A stretch of DNA of 36,780 nt from Blautia sp. (GTDB lineage: Bacteria > Bacillota > Clostridia > Lachnospirales > Lachnospiraceae): assembly GCA_023664455.1 (NCBI GenBank), contig JAMPFM010000001.1, positions 359,766 to 396,545 of the forward strand, in the 5' to 3' direction. The notes under the pieces were generated by a model. It was not told the origin of the DNA, searched no databases, and saw only the letters and a list, made by a program, of their open reading frames with translations. A program made the position numbers and the translations under genes. This document shows, in pieces, positions 24,354-32,867 of this stretch. Each line of letters opens with the position of its first letter. The stretch's first letter is position 1.

Positions 24354-24851
24354 ATGGATAAAGAAAAAATGGATGAAATATATCGCGAAAACGCCCAATC
24401 GGTATACAAATATCTCTGCAGTCTGACAAGGGATAGCAGGGTTGCCGAGGAACTGACGCAGGAAACATTCTTCCAGGCAATTAAAGGAATTGACAAATTC
24501 AAAGGCGACTGCAAAATTTCCGTCTGGCTATGCGGGATTGCAAAGAAACTTTGGTATAAAGAACTGGAAAGAAAAAAAAGACACCAGACCGCCCCGCTAG
24601 ACGATACCATACCTTCCAGGGAAAACGTTGAAAATAAAAGTCTGGATCATTTGGAAAAAATAGAAATTTTCCGCCTTATGCACAATTTAGACGATATCAC
24701 AAGAGAAGTTATGTATCTGCGGCTTGCAGGGGAATTACAATTTTCTGAGATTGCGAATATCCTGGGGAAAACGGAAAATTGGGCAAGGGTAACTTATTAC
24801 AGGGGAAAACAAAAAATCATGAAAGGAATGAAAGAATGGACAGAGAATTAG
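24354..24851 (+). CDS. ECF-type RNA polymerase sigma factor
   Basis: 165 aa. Region 2 is YKYLCSLTRDSRVAEELTQETFFQAI, the -10-binding part. Region 4 (about 108-160) contains EVMYLRLAGELQFSEIANILGKTENWARVTYYRGKQKI, the -35-binding helix-turn-helix. No region 1 or 3 is present. GAGGTG 5 bp before the ATG marks the start. The last 16 bp overlap the anti-sigma gene, so both are co-translated. Together with the ABC genes it forms a stress cassette of the kind that responds to cell-wall-active peptides in Firmicutes. Confidence 0.93.
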   Translation: MDKEKMDEIYRENAQSVYKYLCSLTRDSRVAEELTQETFFQAIKGIDKFKGDCKISVWLCGIAKKLWYKELERKKRHQTAPLDDTIPSRENVENKSLDHLEKIEIFRLMHNLDDITREVMYLRLAGELQFSEIANILGKTENWARVTYYRGKQKIMKGMKEWTEN

Positions 24852-25594
24852 CTTGTGAGATTGTAAGAGATTTACTTCCTCTCTATGTGGACAATATGGT
24901 AAGCGATGTTTCCAAAGAGAGCATAGAAAGCCATTTAGAACAGTGTGCAGATTGTAATGAAATCTATCAGAATATGGCCTTTAAACTGGAAACGGAAACG
25001 CAGACGACAGAAGTTTCCGATGTAAAAAGATTTTTGAAAAAAACCAAGAAAATGTATCTGCTATATGGGCTGGGGATTCTTAGCTTGATTGCCATATTTA
25101 TCTGCATCATTGTGGATTTGGCGGTAAATAAAAAAATTACATGGTCTTTCATCACAGGAACATCCTGCTTATTTGCAGATAGTTTTATCTATGTTCTTGC
25201 AACCTGTAGGAAAAACAAAATCTGTATTGCCATGACAGTGATAAGCATTGGTACATTCTGTCTTCTTTCCACCATACAGATTACCCGGTATTATCTTATG
25301 GGAACGGGCACATTCTGGATTTTCCGCTATGGTCTGCCTATTCTGCTATTGTGGTTAGTCATCCTCTGGATTCCAGCGCTAATGGGGACATTCCTAAAAT
25401 GCAATATCTGGGATTGCATAGCGCTATTTTTGTTCCTGGTAATCCTTGGAAACTATGTAACGAAATTAATTACCGGGGATTATGTATGGGACGATGTGCT
25501 TCATATGCAGAACTTTATAGGTAATGCACTTGGGGAAGTGATTGGAATCCTACTATTTGTCATTATCGGGAGGATTAGAAAATGGAAAAAATAA
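24836..25594 (+). CDS. Zinc-finger anti-sigma factor (zf-HC2) membrane protein
   Basis: About 252 aa. The cytoplasmic N-terminus has the ZAS-type motif: CEIVRDLLPLYVDNMVS, then HLEQCADC with the H-x3-C-x2-C ligands. About five to six hydrophobic spans follow from residue 75 on, more than the single span usual in anti-sigma factors, so it may sense envelope stress within the membrane. The start at 24836 is taken because the zinc-finger family begins there; the longer frame runs back inside the sigma gene. The stop overlaps the ABC ATPase start. Confidence 0.85.
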   Translation: MDRELACEIVRDLLPLYVDNMVSDVSKESIESHLEQCADCNEIYQNMAFKLETETQTTEVSDVKRFLKKTKKMYLLYGLGILSLIAIFICIIVDLAVNKKITWSFITGTSCLFADSFIYVLATCRKNKICIAMTVISIGTFCLLSTIQITRYYLMGTGTFWIFRYGLPILLLWLVILWIPALMGTFLKCNIWDCIALFLFLVILGNYVTKLITGDYVWDDVLHMQNFIGNALGEVIGILLFVIIGRIRKWKK

Positions 25595-26505
25595 TCAGCG
25601 TACAGAATCTAAGAAAATCCTATCAAAAAACCAGACGCACTGTAGAAACTGCCGTTGAAAACGTATGCTTTGAACTCATGCCCGGCAATATCATGGGACT
25701 CCTGGGGACAAACGGGGCTGGGAAAACTACCACCTTAAAAATGATTACCAACTTATGCGCTAAAGACAATGGGGAAATTATCATAGATAATATATCTTTA
25801 GATGAAAATCCTGGACTCGCATTGTCCCAAGTAGGCGCCGCACTTGATACGCCCTGTTTTTATCAAGAGCTGACTGCAAGAGAAAACATAGAATGTTTTG
25901 CACATCTATACCAGAATATCCCTGACAGACAAGTCATGGAATTACTTGAGTATGTAGGACTTACAAACCATGCAGACAAGAAAGTAAAAACATTTTCTCT
26001 TGGAATGAAGCAAAGACTGGCGTTGGCAAGAGCCATGCTGGGATACCCGAAACTTATTATTTTAGACGAACCTGCAAACGGACTGGATCCGCAGGGACAG
26101 ATTAATCTTTACCGGCTAATCTGTAATCTGGCAGAAGAAAAAAACACCACTTTTATCGTTTCCTCGCACCAGCTGCATGACATGGAAAAATTCTGCACTG
26201 ACATTTTAATCTTAAATAAAGGAAAAAGTATTTTGCAGGGAAAAACAGAAGAAATTTTATCCGAAACGACAAACATCGTTGACTGCATATTGGAAGAAGC
26301 TAAAACCGCAAAAAATGTCCTTTCCCAGTGCCACGGAATCCGTCTGATATCGCAAAAAGGAAACCAGTTTACAATCAGGCTCGAAAAGATAGATTTTGAT
26401 GAGTTTATCAAAAATCTTATCCGAAACCATTTGCATATCCGCTATCTTTCCATGCGCAAAAATTCCTTACAGGATATTTTTCTAAAATTGACAGGGGGCG
26501 TATAA
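25582..26505 (+). CDS. ABC transporter ATPase, BcrA/lantibiotic-immunity type
   Basis: 307 aa, the length of BcrA-type ATPases. Walker A is GLLGTNGAGKTTTLK, the signature is FSLGMKQRLAL, Walker B is LIILDEPANGLDP, and the switch His is in VSSHQLHDME. The C-terminal extra region (about 225-307) is typical of the group. It drives two permeases encoded next. Such exporters remove bacitracin, lantibiotics or similar peptides. The start overlaps the anti-sigma gene by 13 bp. Confidence 0.92.
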   Translation: MEKIISVQNLRKSYQKTRRTVETAVENVCFELMPGNIMGLLGTNGAGKTTTLKMITNLCAKDNGEIIIDNISLDENPGLALSQVGAALDTPCFYQELTARENIECFAHLYQNIPDRQVMELLEYVGLTNHADKKVKTFSLGMKQRLALARAMLGYPKLIILDEPANGLDPQGQINLYRLICNLAEEKNTTFIVSSHQLHDMEKFCTDILILNKGKSILQGKTEEILSETTNIVDCILEEAKTAKNVLSQCHGIRLISQKGNQFTIRLEKIDFDEFIKNLIRNHLHIRYLSMRKNSLQDIFLKLTGGV

Positions 26506-26506
26506 C

Positions 26507-27271
26507 ATGCATCCATTAACGAAATTATATCTACAAAAAATCGGCAGGCAAAAGTTAATCTATCTTTTTTTTGCCTGTTTTTTTACAGCTTCTTTCTTTT
26601 ATGCTTTTCTTATTTCGACGCCCCAAATGGAAGAAATGTTAAATATCAACATTGGGATTGTCGGAGAAAAAAACTTCCCCGAATTTATGATGCGCTTTTA
26701 TGTCGGGACAGTGGGCATTCTTTTTCAGGTATTCCTACTGACGTTATTTATTTGTGAAGAAGATAAAACCAAAATGCTTTATCAGCCCTTATTGCATGGG
26801 GCAACCCGCAGCAGGATACTAAAATCAAAAATCCGCGTTGCCATCAGTCTGTCAATGATTTTTGTTTTAACGACAGCTTTCCTAAATTATACGACAGCCT
26901 TTATGCGGTGGGGCTATGCCATTTTTGAACTATCCGCCGTAACCAGGACTATCATGAAATATCTGCTATCGGGAGTCTATATGTCCGTTATAATGCTTGG
27001 GATAATCGTACTTTGCGTTTACACCCGCAGCACATGGAAAACCATATGTTTCATAATCATTTATCTGTTAATGGACTCCTTTATTTACGGCTCCGGTATC
27101 CTGCCTTTACAAAAAATCTGGATTGGGTATTACCTCAATCTTTGGACGTTTTCCTATGAATTTCAAACAATGCAATTAAGCGAAACTCTGATAGGAATCT
27201 TCGTTATGGCGCTATATGGGGCTGCTTTTTACCAGATTTCTTTCTATAAAATAGAAAAAATAGACTTTTAA
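26507..27271 (+). CDS. ABC permease, lantibiotic-immunity type (first subunit)
   Basis: 254 aa with six predicted membrane spans and the ABC-2 style loop CEEDKTKMLYQPLLHGATRSRILKSK after the second span. It follows the ATPase gene immediately and shares 25-30% of pattern with the next protein (same size, same PLL-G-xRxxxLxxK loop), so the two permeases are probably a diverged duplicate pair that forms a heterodimer. Confidence 0.85.
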   Translation: MHPLTKLYLQKIGRQKLIYLFFACFFTASFFYAFLISTPQMEEMLNINIGIVGEKNFPEFMMRFYVGTVGILFQVFLLTLFICEEDKTKMLYQPLLHGATRSRILKSKIRVAISLSMIFVLTTAFLNYTTAFMRWGYAIFELSAVTRTIMKYLLSGVYMSVIMLGIIVLCVYTRSTWKTICFIIIYLLMDSFIYGSGILPLQKIWIGYYLNLWTFSYEFQTMQLSETLIGIFVMALYGAAFYQISFYKIEKIDF

Positions 27272-27284
27272 ATGAGGTGACAAA

Positions 27285-28031
27285 ATGGTTATAAGATTAT
27301 TGAATATCCAATTTATGCGGCTAAAAAGACAAAAGCTATTATCCTTATTTTTTATTATCATGGCGGCAATTATCATTTCCAATGCATTCCAATGTGCAGC
27401 AGATTCCGCGGACAACATGATGGAATACTATGCAGGCGGCAGATTTCCAGCAATGTGTATACAATCCTATATCGATATCATTGGCACATTATTCCTCAGC
27501 TTTATCAGTGCAGTTTTGATATGCGGGGAAAGGGCGGACGGTATGTTTATACAGCCCTTATTGAATGGCATTTCCAAAAAGCAGCTCTTAACAGCAAAAA
27601 CTATCAGTATTTTCATTGTTGCAATGATATGCTTTTTCTTTGTGATAACCTTTAGTATCGGAACCGGCTTTCTATGGTGGGGGACGCATATTTTCGATAA
27701 TATGCAGGAATATCTTTTACAAATACTGCTGTTGGCTTTTCCACAAACAACAATGGTTTTATTTTTCGTATTTCTGTCCCTATATATGGCGAACATATCC
27801 AGTATGATGTGCGCTTCGCTGATTGTTTTATTAATCAATAATTTGTTCAGTCAGTTCTTTGGCAGATATGTATCGTATCTAGATTTTATGTACTATCTGT
27901 ATGCCTTTTCTGGATATAATGGCGTGGAATTAACAAGCCGGAGCATTGTATTGGGTATTACTGTTAATATCATAACAGGGGGGCTTCTTGTTTATGGCAT
28001 TCTCAGGCGGGCAGGGAATATGATAAATTGA
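27285..28031 (+). CDS. ABC permease, lantibiotic-immunity type (second subunit)
   Basis: 248 aa with six predicted spans. The CGERADGMFIQPLLNGISKKQLLTAK loop parallels the preceding permease. GAGGTG precedes the ATG by 6 bp. It ends the ECF sigma cassette; the next gene is convergent. I see no strong terminator in the 45-bp gap. Confidence 0.85.
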   Translation: MVIRLLNIQFMRLKRQKLLSLFFIIMAAIIISNAFQCAADSADNMMEYYAGGRFPAMCIQSYIDIIGTLFLSFISAVLICGERADGMFIQPLLNGISKKQLLTAKTISIFIVAMICFFFVITFSIGTGFLWWGTHIFDNMQEYLLQILLLAFPQTTMVLFFVFLSLYMANISSMMCASLIVLLINNLFSQFFGRYVSYLDFMYYLYAFSGYNGVELTSRSIVLGITVNIITGGLLVYGILRRAGNMIN

Positions 28032-28076
28032 GAAAGATAAGAAGCTTGACTAATCTTATGACTTACCCGCATTATA

Positions 28077-28871
28077 TTATTTTGTGCCTATAATGACCAC
28101 ATGATTACTGGAACCTAAAACAGAGGATTCTCGGCATATACTGTAATGATAATCACACCATATTTTAAATTTTTCCTCACTCCAGCCATCAACTTTCTCA
28201 TGTAATAATGGAGCCAGCCCATCCTGTGCAAAATGGTCTATTACACTTAACTGGTGCGATTGATACAGAACTTCCATTTCTTCTTTTGATGAATAATAGG
28301 TGTCCGTCCAAAAACAATTTTCATCGTCATGCCGAAGCACTCCCGTTTCAATAAGCTGTTTTGCTAACGCTGCATTCAAAAATTTTTCATCACTCACCGC
28401 AACGTACTGAAATACATAAAATCTGGGTATATATGCGGTTACAAGCAATCCCCCTTTTCTTAATACCCTGATACACTCTGACAGACATCTTTCTCTTTGA
28501 CTTTCTGTAATCAAATGATAAAACGGTCCCATGTTTAAAACAATATCAAATGAATTATCTTCAAAAACAGACATATCCGTTGCATCTAAAACTGCCGTCT
28601 CAATTTGAAAATGTTTTTTTACTTTTTGCTCATTTATGATACCAATATGCCTCGGTGTAATATCCGTTGCCGTAACCATATGCCCCTTACCTGCAAGATA
28701 AAAAGCATATATTCCCGTTCCCGCGGCACAGTCTAAAACCCTGCATCTTCTGTCAAGGTGTTCGTCAAGTATCCTGGCGGTGGTAATAAATTCTATTTTT
28801 CTTGCATTATTTGTTGTCAGACGATTTTCTTCCTTGTAATTTTCGTAGCTGTCAACCACATAATTTTTCAT
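28077..28871 (-). CDS. Class I SAM-dependent methyltransferase
   Basis: 264 aa. Motif I is VLDCAAGTGIYAFYLAGKG, motif II-like is VTATDIT, and the acidic DIVLNMGPFYHL corresponds to motif IV. It has the Rossmann methyltransferase fold (methyltransf_11/25 type). The substrate cannot be told; many stand-alone members act on small molecules. It is 11 bp after the GNAT gene, so the pair is an operon that could modify one compound, for example in drug resistance. Confidence 0.87.
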   Translation of the reverse strand: MKNYVVDSYENYKEENRLTTNNARKIEFITTARILDEHLDRRCRVLDCAAGTGIYAFYLAGKGHMVTATDITPRHIGIINEQKVKKHFQIETAVLDATDMSVFEDNSFDIVLNMGPFYHLITESQRERCLSECIRVLRKGGLLVTAYIPRFYVFQYVAVSDEKFLNAALAKQLIETGVLRHDDENCFWTDTYYSSKEEMEVLYQSHQLSVIDHFAQDGLAPLLHEKVDGWSEEKFKIWCDYHYSICRESSVLGSSNHVVIIGTK

Positions 28872-28882
28872 TTTTATAATCC

Positions 28883-29650
28883 TTACCTGTTCATTTTATT
28901 AACGAAATCGTTATCCCTTGCTGTAAGTTCTACCCACGCAGGTCTGAAACCACATTTGATTGCATTACGAACTGATTGAATATTCGACCATGCGGCACAA
29001 TAAAACGGCACCTTCCCAAGTTCCAATATTTTCATTGCAAGTTTACTTGTGAGTGAGGACGCAATACCTTTTCTTCTATATTCGGGCAGGACATCAACAC
29101 CGATTTGATACATCATTTCGCAATCAGCGGAACAACCTGCAAGCCCTATAAGTCTGCCATGATGAAATGCTCCCACAGCGAGTTTGTCCAGATGTTTTCT
29201 GTCTTTGCACAAAGCATTTCCCCATTCATCCGTATAATATTGTTGAAAATCTTCAGGAAATAGAATCTTTTGCTCATAATCGCAGGGCTGCTCTTTAAGT
29301 TTGTTTATGTCGGGTAGAAAATACTCCGCCATAAAGCAGATTTTATATCCAAATTCCGCCAATTTCTCATTTAAGGCAATCACATTAGGCGATTCAAAGC
29401 AACGTGCGGTCGCATATTTGTTTATATACCATTGAACAACCTCTTTCGTTCTTGGGCTGACCTGCGCAACAATATTATTGCCATAGGATACCAAATCACA
29501 TTCCAAGGGAAGCGGAAGATATGCCCTTGCTTTTTCATTCGCCTGTGACAAAACGACTTTATTTTCAGATAATAAAAAATCACCTGCATTGCAATTACAG
29601 TCATATGCTGATTGTTGTAATGCAATTTGAAATATTTCTTGATTTGTCAT
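28883..29650 (-). CDS. GNAT-family N-acetyltransferase
   Basis: 255 aa. The C-terminal GNAT domain (about 130-250) shows the acetyl-CoA loop VLPEYRRKGIASSLTSKLA, in the expected R/Q-x-x-G-x-G/A form, followed by a beta-bulge strand (VPFYCAAWSN) and SVRNAIKCGFRPAW. The N-terminal half is a longer, family-specific region. It transfers acetyl groups from acetyl-CoA to an amine. GGAGAA precedes the start. It is first in a pair with the methyltransferase. Confidence 0.87.
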   Translation of the reverse strand: MTNQEIFQIALQQSAYDCNCNAGDFLLSENKVVLSQANEKARAYLPLPLECDLVSYGNNIVAQVSPRTKEVVQWYINKYATARCFESPNVIALNEKLAEFGYKICFMAEYFLPDINKLKEQPCDYEQKILFPEDFQQYYTDEWGNALCKDRKHLDKLAVGAFHHGRLIGLAGCSADCEMMYQIGVDVLPEYRRKGIASSLTSKLAMKILELGKVPFYCAAWSNIQSVRNAIKCGFRPAWVELTARDNDFVNKMNR

Positions 29651-29699
29651 TGCAATTCTTCTCCACAGATTTTCAGTTGCCCATACTGCATTATTTTAC

Positions 29700-29870
29700 T
29701 TGATATAGTGCAATCTTGCAACTTAAAATAGCTTTGAATCACGGAAATCAATTTTCAGTCAGCTCATTTATTTCTGATTTAGAGAGGGAAAAGCAACAGC
29801 AGAAATCGGAAAAGCACTGTATATTGCAAATATACTGGGATTGGACGTTTGCTGTATAGAAAGAGAGTAA
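29700..29870 (+). pseudogene. Decayed HipB/Y4mF-like antitoxin with the start of hipA
   Basis: Two reading frames join to an XRE-type antitoxin tail. The first frame reads FSVSSFISDLEREKQ up to about 29795; the second reads AEIGKALYIANILGLDVCCI and stops at 29868-29870. The change of frame falls in a CAACAGCAG run. The pattern FISDLERxKQ-TAEIGKxLYIAxxLGLDV is that of HipB/Y4mF helix-turn-helix antitoxins. Three bases after the stop an ATG opens MRELMVFID, like the start of HipA-type kinase toxins, but it ends after 12 codons. The helix-turn-helix N-terminus is missing. Confidence 0.65.
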
Positions 29871-29892
29871 GGTATGAGGGAATTGATGGTAT

Positions 29893-30501
29893 TTATTGAT
29901 TGCTTTTTCTAAAATGTATCAGCGATAAAATACCAATCGGGGTAAAATAAACACACCAAAATTCAAGCGCTATGACTCCGCCCATGTTCGTTTCCCCATC
30001 TGACATAGCGTTAAATATTCCTGTCATTGGCAGAATAAAACAGGAAAAAAAGAATACGCCATGAACCAGCATCAGATACTTTAACCACTTATCCGCTTTT
30101 GTCTTTGTATCGATTGTAAGCCCGATGAAAAAAGTCGAAAGCGCCAACATACCATATCCAAGTAAGTCATAGTTAAAAAACAATCCGCCTCTTGCATAGT
30201 CAAGCATTCCCATAGCCTGCTCATCAAGTGAATCCAATCGAACCGAGGTAGTCTGGGCAAAATACACCAGAAATACTAAAACAGTATAAACCGCGGCAAA
30301 TATCATTCCAACATTAGCCGCCACTCTATGTTCTTCATCACTTTCATTACAAAAACCAGCGGTCATCATTATGTATCCAATGGGTAATAACATACATACA
30401 AAATAGCTACCAAAGGAAAAGGAAACCAACATACAGATAGCAAATAATAATACAGAAATTGTCACTATCAAAGCCCCTATACCTGCTATTATTTTATTCA
30501 T
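29893..30501 (-). CDS. Multi-pass membrane protein of unknown function
   Basis: 202 aa with about six membrane spans (about 5-28, 32-50, 63-85, 110-130, 140-162, 175-195). No motif I can name; the overall look is of the DUF998-like or small unknown integral membrane proteins. GGGGGC lies upstream of the ATG. It is 46 bp after the hydrolase gene in the same direction, so it probably shares its transcript. Confidence 0.65.
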   Translation of the reverse strand: MNKIIAGIGALIVTISVLLFAICMLVSFSFGSYFVCMLLPIGYIMMTAGFCNESDEEHRVAANVGMIFAAVYTVLVFLVYFAQTTSVRLDSLDEQAMGMLDYARGGLFFNYDLLGYGMLALSTFFIGLTIDTKTKADKWLKYLMLVHGVFFFSCFILPMTGIFNAMSDGETNMGGVIALEFWCVYFTPIGILSLIHFRKSNQ

Positions 30502-30547
30502 TTTAACTTAATGCCCCCTAAACCGGTGTTTATCAATACCCTATTTG

Positions 30548-31501
30548 CTATAAATCCCACAAAAATGCCTTCATATCCTCGCTTATCGCATCGAACTCAT
30601 AATCATGGACATAATGCGGACAATCCAATTCCACATAGTTACCATTTGGCGCTTGCGAAAGATACTCTATTGGTATCTTGCGCCAGATTTCCTTATCAAA
30701 TCCTGTTGAGCCTGAGCCGTCCGAAATGAACAGCAGCATTGGAAGCTGCGGCACTCCCATGCGCTTTACCTTTTTGGCATTTTCCTTGACGCATTCGGTC
30801 TCATTTATCATTGTCACTGTTGCCGTCCGGCTGTAAAAAACAGCCCTGTATCTCTCTTTTTCTTCGTCCGATAATGTACCGTATTTTATAGCGTCGCTAT
30901 CCGAAATTCCCGGAATGAAGCGAGTAATGCCGATACTTGCCGCCGTGCTTGCAGCACGCATAAGTGGTATATTTATGCTCATATCGTCGTAATATTCCGG
31001 TACAGCCATATCAAGTCCGATAATCGCAGATACCTCATCGGGATATTTCTGTGCCCAATACAGGGCTTCTAGTCCTGACATAGAGTGGGGACAAAGGACA
31101 TACGGTGCAGTAAGCCCTGCATTCGCAAGTGCAGTTCTTGTATCCTCAAGTATCGAATCAATTTCCCTGCTTTTATCGACGATATCACTGAAACCATATC
31201 CGAATTTCTCTACAACGACAATTTTATATTCATCACTCAAAAGCGAATAGAGGGATTTGAAATCCAAGATTGGAGAACAGGTGCCGCCGCCGGACATAAA
31301 AACAAGCGTTGTATCGCCCGTTCCCTCGATATAAACGCTCATATTATGACCGTCAACTTCCACGAGCTGCCCCAATGGCGAACGCAGCGCCTCTTCCTTT
31401 TTTAAGCGGATCTGATGATTCCTATAGACTATCAACAGCAGCACAATCAATATGGCAATGATGAAACAAATTACTTTTACGGCTATTTTCCACTTTGTCA
31501 T
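30548..31501 (-). CDS. Membrane-anchored alpha/beta hydrolase
   Basis: About 317 aa. An N-terminal membrane anchor (VICFIIAILIVLLLIVY) places the enzyme outside the cell. The fold is an alpha/beta hydrolase: oxyanion region VFMSGGGT, VVEKFGYGFSD, nucleophile elbow CPHSMSG (S-x-S-x-G with Ser at the GxSxG centre), acid probably in LFISDGSG, and base His in CPHYVHD near the C-terminus. The substrate is unknown. The ATG at 31501 is preferred since GAGG lies 6 bp ahead; the earlier Met codons overlap an upstream palindrome. Confidence 0.82.
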   Translation of the reverse strand: MTKWKIAVKVICFIIAILIVLLLIVYRNHQIRLKKEEALRSPLGQLVEVDGHNMSVYIEGTGDTTLVFMSGGGTCSPILDFKSLYSLLSDEYKIVVVEKFGYGFSDIVDKSREIDSILEDTRTALANAGLTAPYVLCPHSMSGLEALYWAQKYPDEVSAIIGLDMAVPEYYDDMSINIPLMRAASTAASIGITRFIPGISDSDAIKYGTLSDEEKERYRAVFYSRTATVTMINETECVKENAKKVKRMGVPQLPMLLFISDGSGSTGFDKEIWRKIPIEYLSQAPNGNYVELDCPHYVHDYEFDAISEDMKAFLWDL

Positions 31502-31519
31502 CCTATTCCTCATTTCTGA

Positions 31520-31562
31520 GCGACTTGTCGCGAAGAGGCGACGCAAATCTTAAATTTGCGTC
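31520..31562. repeat. Tandem palindromes in a leader
   Basis: GCGAC-TT-GTCGC (31520-31531) and GACGCAAAT-CTTAA-ATTTGCGTC (31540-31562) lie between the membrane protein gene ending at 31594 and the hydrolase gene. It is the same two-palindrome layout as at 19088-19132 and inside rnpB. Confidence 0.65.
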
Positions 31563-31593
31563 TGCCGCTCCTGTCAGGAATCGCTTTCGTCTC

Positions 31594-32121
31594 TCACTTC
31601 CCTGCCATTGGAAATTCTGTCTCAAAGCTGGACTCTTCTCCCGAATATCCGATTTTAAAAGTCAGTTTTTCTACTTTCCCTGCTTCTAAATCGCTTTTGT
31701 TTAGTGCAACCGTTACTTTTACCTGGCTGCCCGCCGGAACACAGATTTCATTTTCTTTTCCTACTCCTGCCCAGTCTTCCGCCCCTTGATATACTCCAAT
31801 CACTTCCCCAGATATCCATTTATCTTCCTGATTCTTCACCTGGACAGAATAAATGCGTTCCGCCCTGCTTTCATGATTTTCAAGTAACATTTCATACTCA
31901 TACACATGTGAATCACTCTGCTCTGACTTTGGGCAGACATCTGTAATGATGGTACTGCTATGAATATCCACCGAGCCAAGAACCTCACTTCGATAAATAG
32001 CAAGACCTATGATTTCCGCAATCAATACTAATAATAAAATTCCGGCATATCCCAGCAGCCTGTAATATGCACGAAATACTTTTCCAATGAGCCATTCTAT
32101 GATTTGTTTCACTACCCACAT
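31594..32121 (-). CDS. Membrane-anchored protein of unknown function
   Basis: 175 aa. One long hydrophobic segment (about 22-44, LLGYAGILLLVLIAEIIGLAIY) is followed by an extracellular, beta-rich domain. The sequence VTVALNKSDLEAGKVEKLTFKIGYSG reads like an immunoglobulin-like strand set. I do not recognise the family. The start lies 3 bp after the upstream gene's stop, so the two are translationally coupled and probably act together. Confidence 0.65.
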   Translation of the reverse strand: MWVVKQIIEWLIGKVFRAYYRLLGYAGILLLVLIAEIIGLAIYRSEVLGSVDIHSSTIITDVCPKSEQSDSHVYEYEMLLENHESRAERIYSVQVKNQEDKWISGEVIGVYQGAEDWAGVGKENEICVPAGSQVKVTVALNKSDLEAGKVEKLTFKIGYSGEESSFETEFPMAGK

Positions 32122-32124
32122 GAT

Positions 32125-32709
32125 TTACTCTGTCTCCCAATCTACCGGTATTTCATAAACAGCCTGTAATATTTTTGTGCTGTTATCCCTTTTTTCCATA
32201 TCTGACTCCACATAGGAATAAATTGCCAACCCTGCTTTTTGGATTTCTTCGGGAACCAAAAAAAGAAGCCTTCCATTTCCTTCTTTCAATTCAGCACAAA
32301 TCCCATACTTCTCTATCAATATATCACTATCTATTCCCAATTCAGCAGAGAGACGATACTCCCGGATAGGCTCCACATAAGCCATCTGTGGCAGTTTTAA
32401 ATACACATCCGTATAATAGCCCCTTACTCCTTCTTCCGCTTCATATTCTATGGAAATCATCTCATACCCTTTTGGAAGCTGTTCTTTCCATTCTTCTACG
32501 ATTCCACATTCTAAAATCTGCAGGGAACCGCCTGTTATAAAGATATCTTCCTGCATGGCAGCATTATCCGCCTCTATGGTTCCCACTTCCCTCAGGGCTG
32601 TATTGATTGCCACCTGATTTCGGGTACGAAATACAGAAACCACAAACACAATCACCATAATTCCCACAAGAACCGTACAGGCAATCTTTTGTTTTTCTGT
32701 TATCTTCAT
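32125..32709 (-). CDS. Membrane-anchored protein of unknown function
   Basis: About 194 aa. A single N-terminal span (IACTVLVGIMVIVFVVSVF) is followed by a mixed alpha/beta extracellular domain, with no recognised motif and no lipobox. The ATG at 32709 is preferred to 32730 because GGGGGA lies 7 bp ahead. It is first of a two-gene unit with the coupled gene at 31594-32121 and has a good promoter about 115 bp upstream. Confidence 0.65.
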   Translation of the reverse strand: MKITEKQKIACTVLVGIMVIVFVVSVFRTRNQVAINTALREVGTIEADNAAMQEDIFITGGSLQILECGIVEEWKEQLPKGYEMISIEYEAEEGVRGYYTDVYLKLPQMAYVEPIREYRLSAELGIDSDILIEKYGICAELKEGNGRLLFLVPEEIQKAGLAIYSYVESDMEKRDNSTKILQAVYEIPVDWETE

Positions 32710-32823
32710 AATGCAATCCCCCATTTTCACCGAAAGATGTTATGTTCCTGACTCTGAATCCGTGGACAATATTGGCGAAGAAGAATTGTATATATCCTCT
32801 TAACGTTAAATCCTGGCTGTCAT

Positions 32824-32852
32824 ACTATATTATTCTACATGGCAGAGTACAA
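32824..32852 (-). promoter_or_regulatory. Promoter of the two-gene membrane-protein unit
   Basis: TTGTAC (32847-32852), 17 bp, TATAGT (32824-32829) on the minus strand, giving a leader of roughly 108 nt. The leader shows no obvious hairpin series. Confidence 0.6.
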
Positions 32853-32867
32853 TTTTACAATAAAAAC

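Noticed and set aside
28032-28076. Bidirectional terminator between the ABC permease and the methyltransferase
   Set aside because: Only a short imperfect ATAAG/CTTAT pairing without a clear T-run was found.
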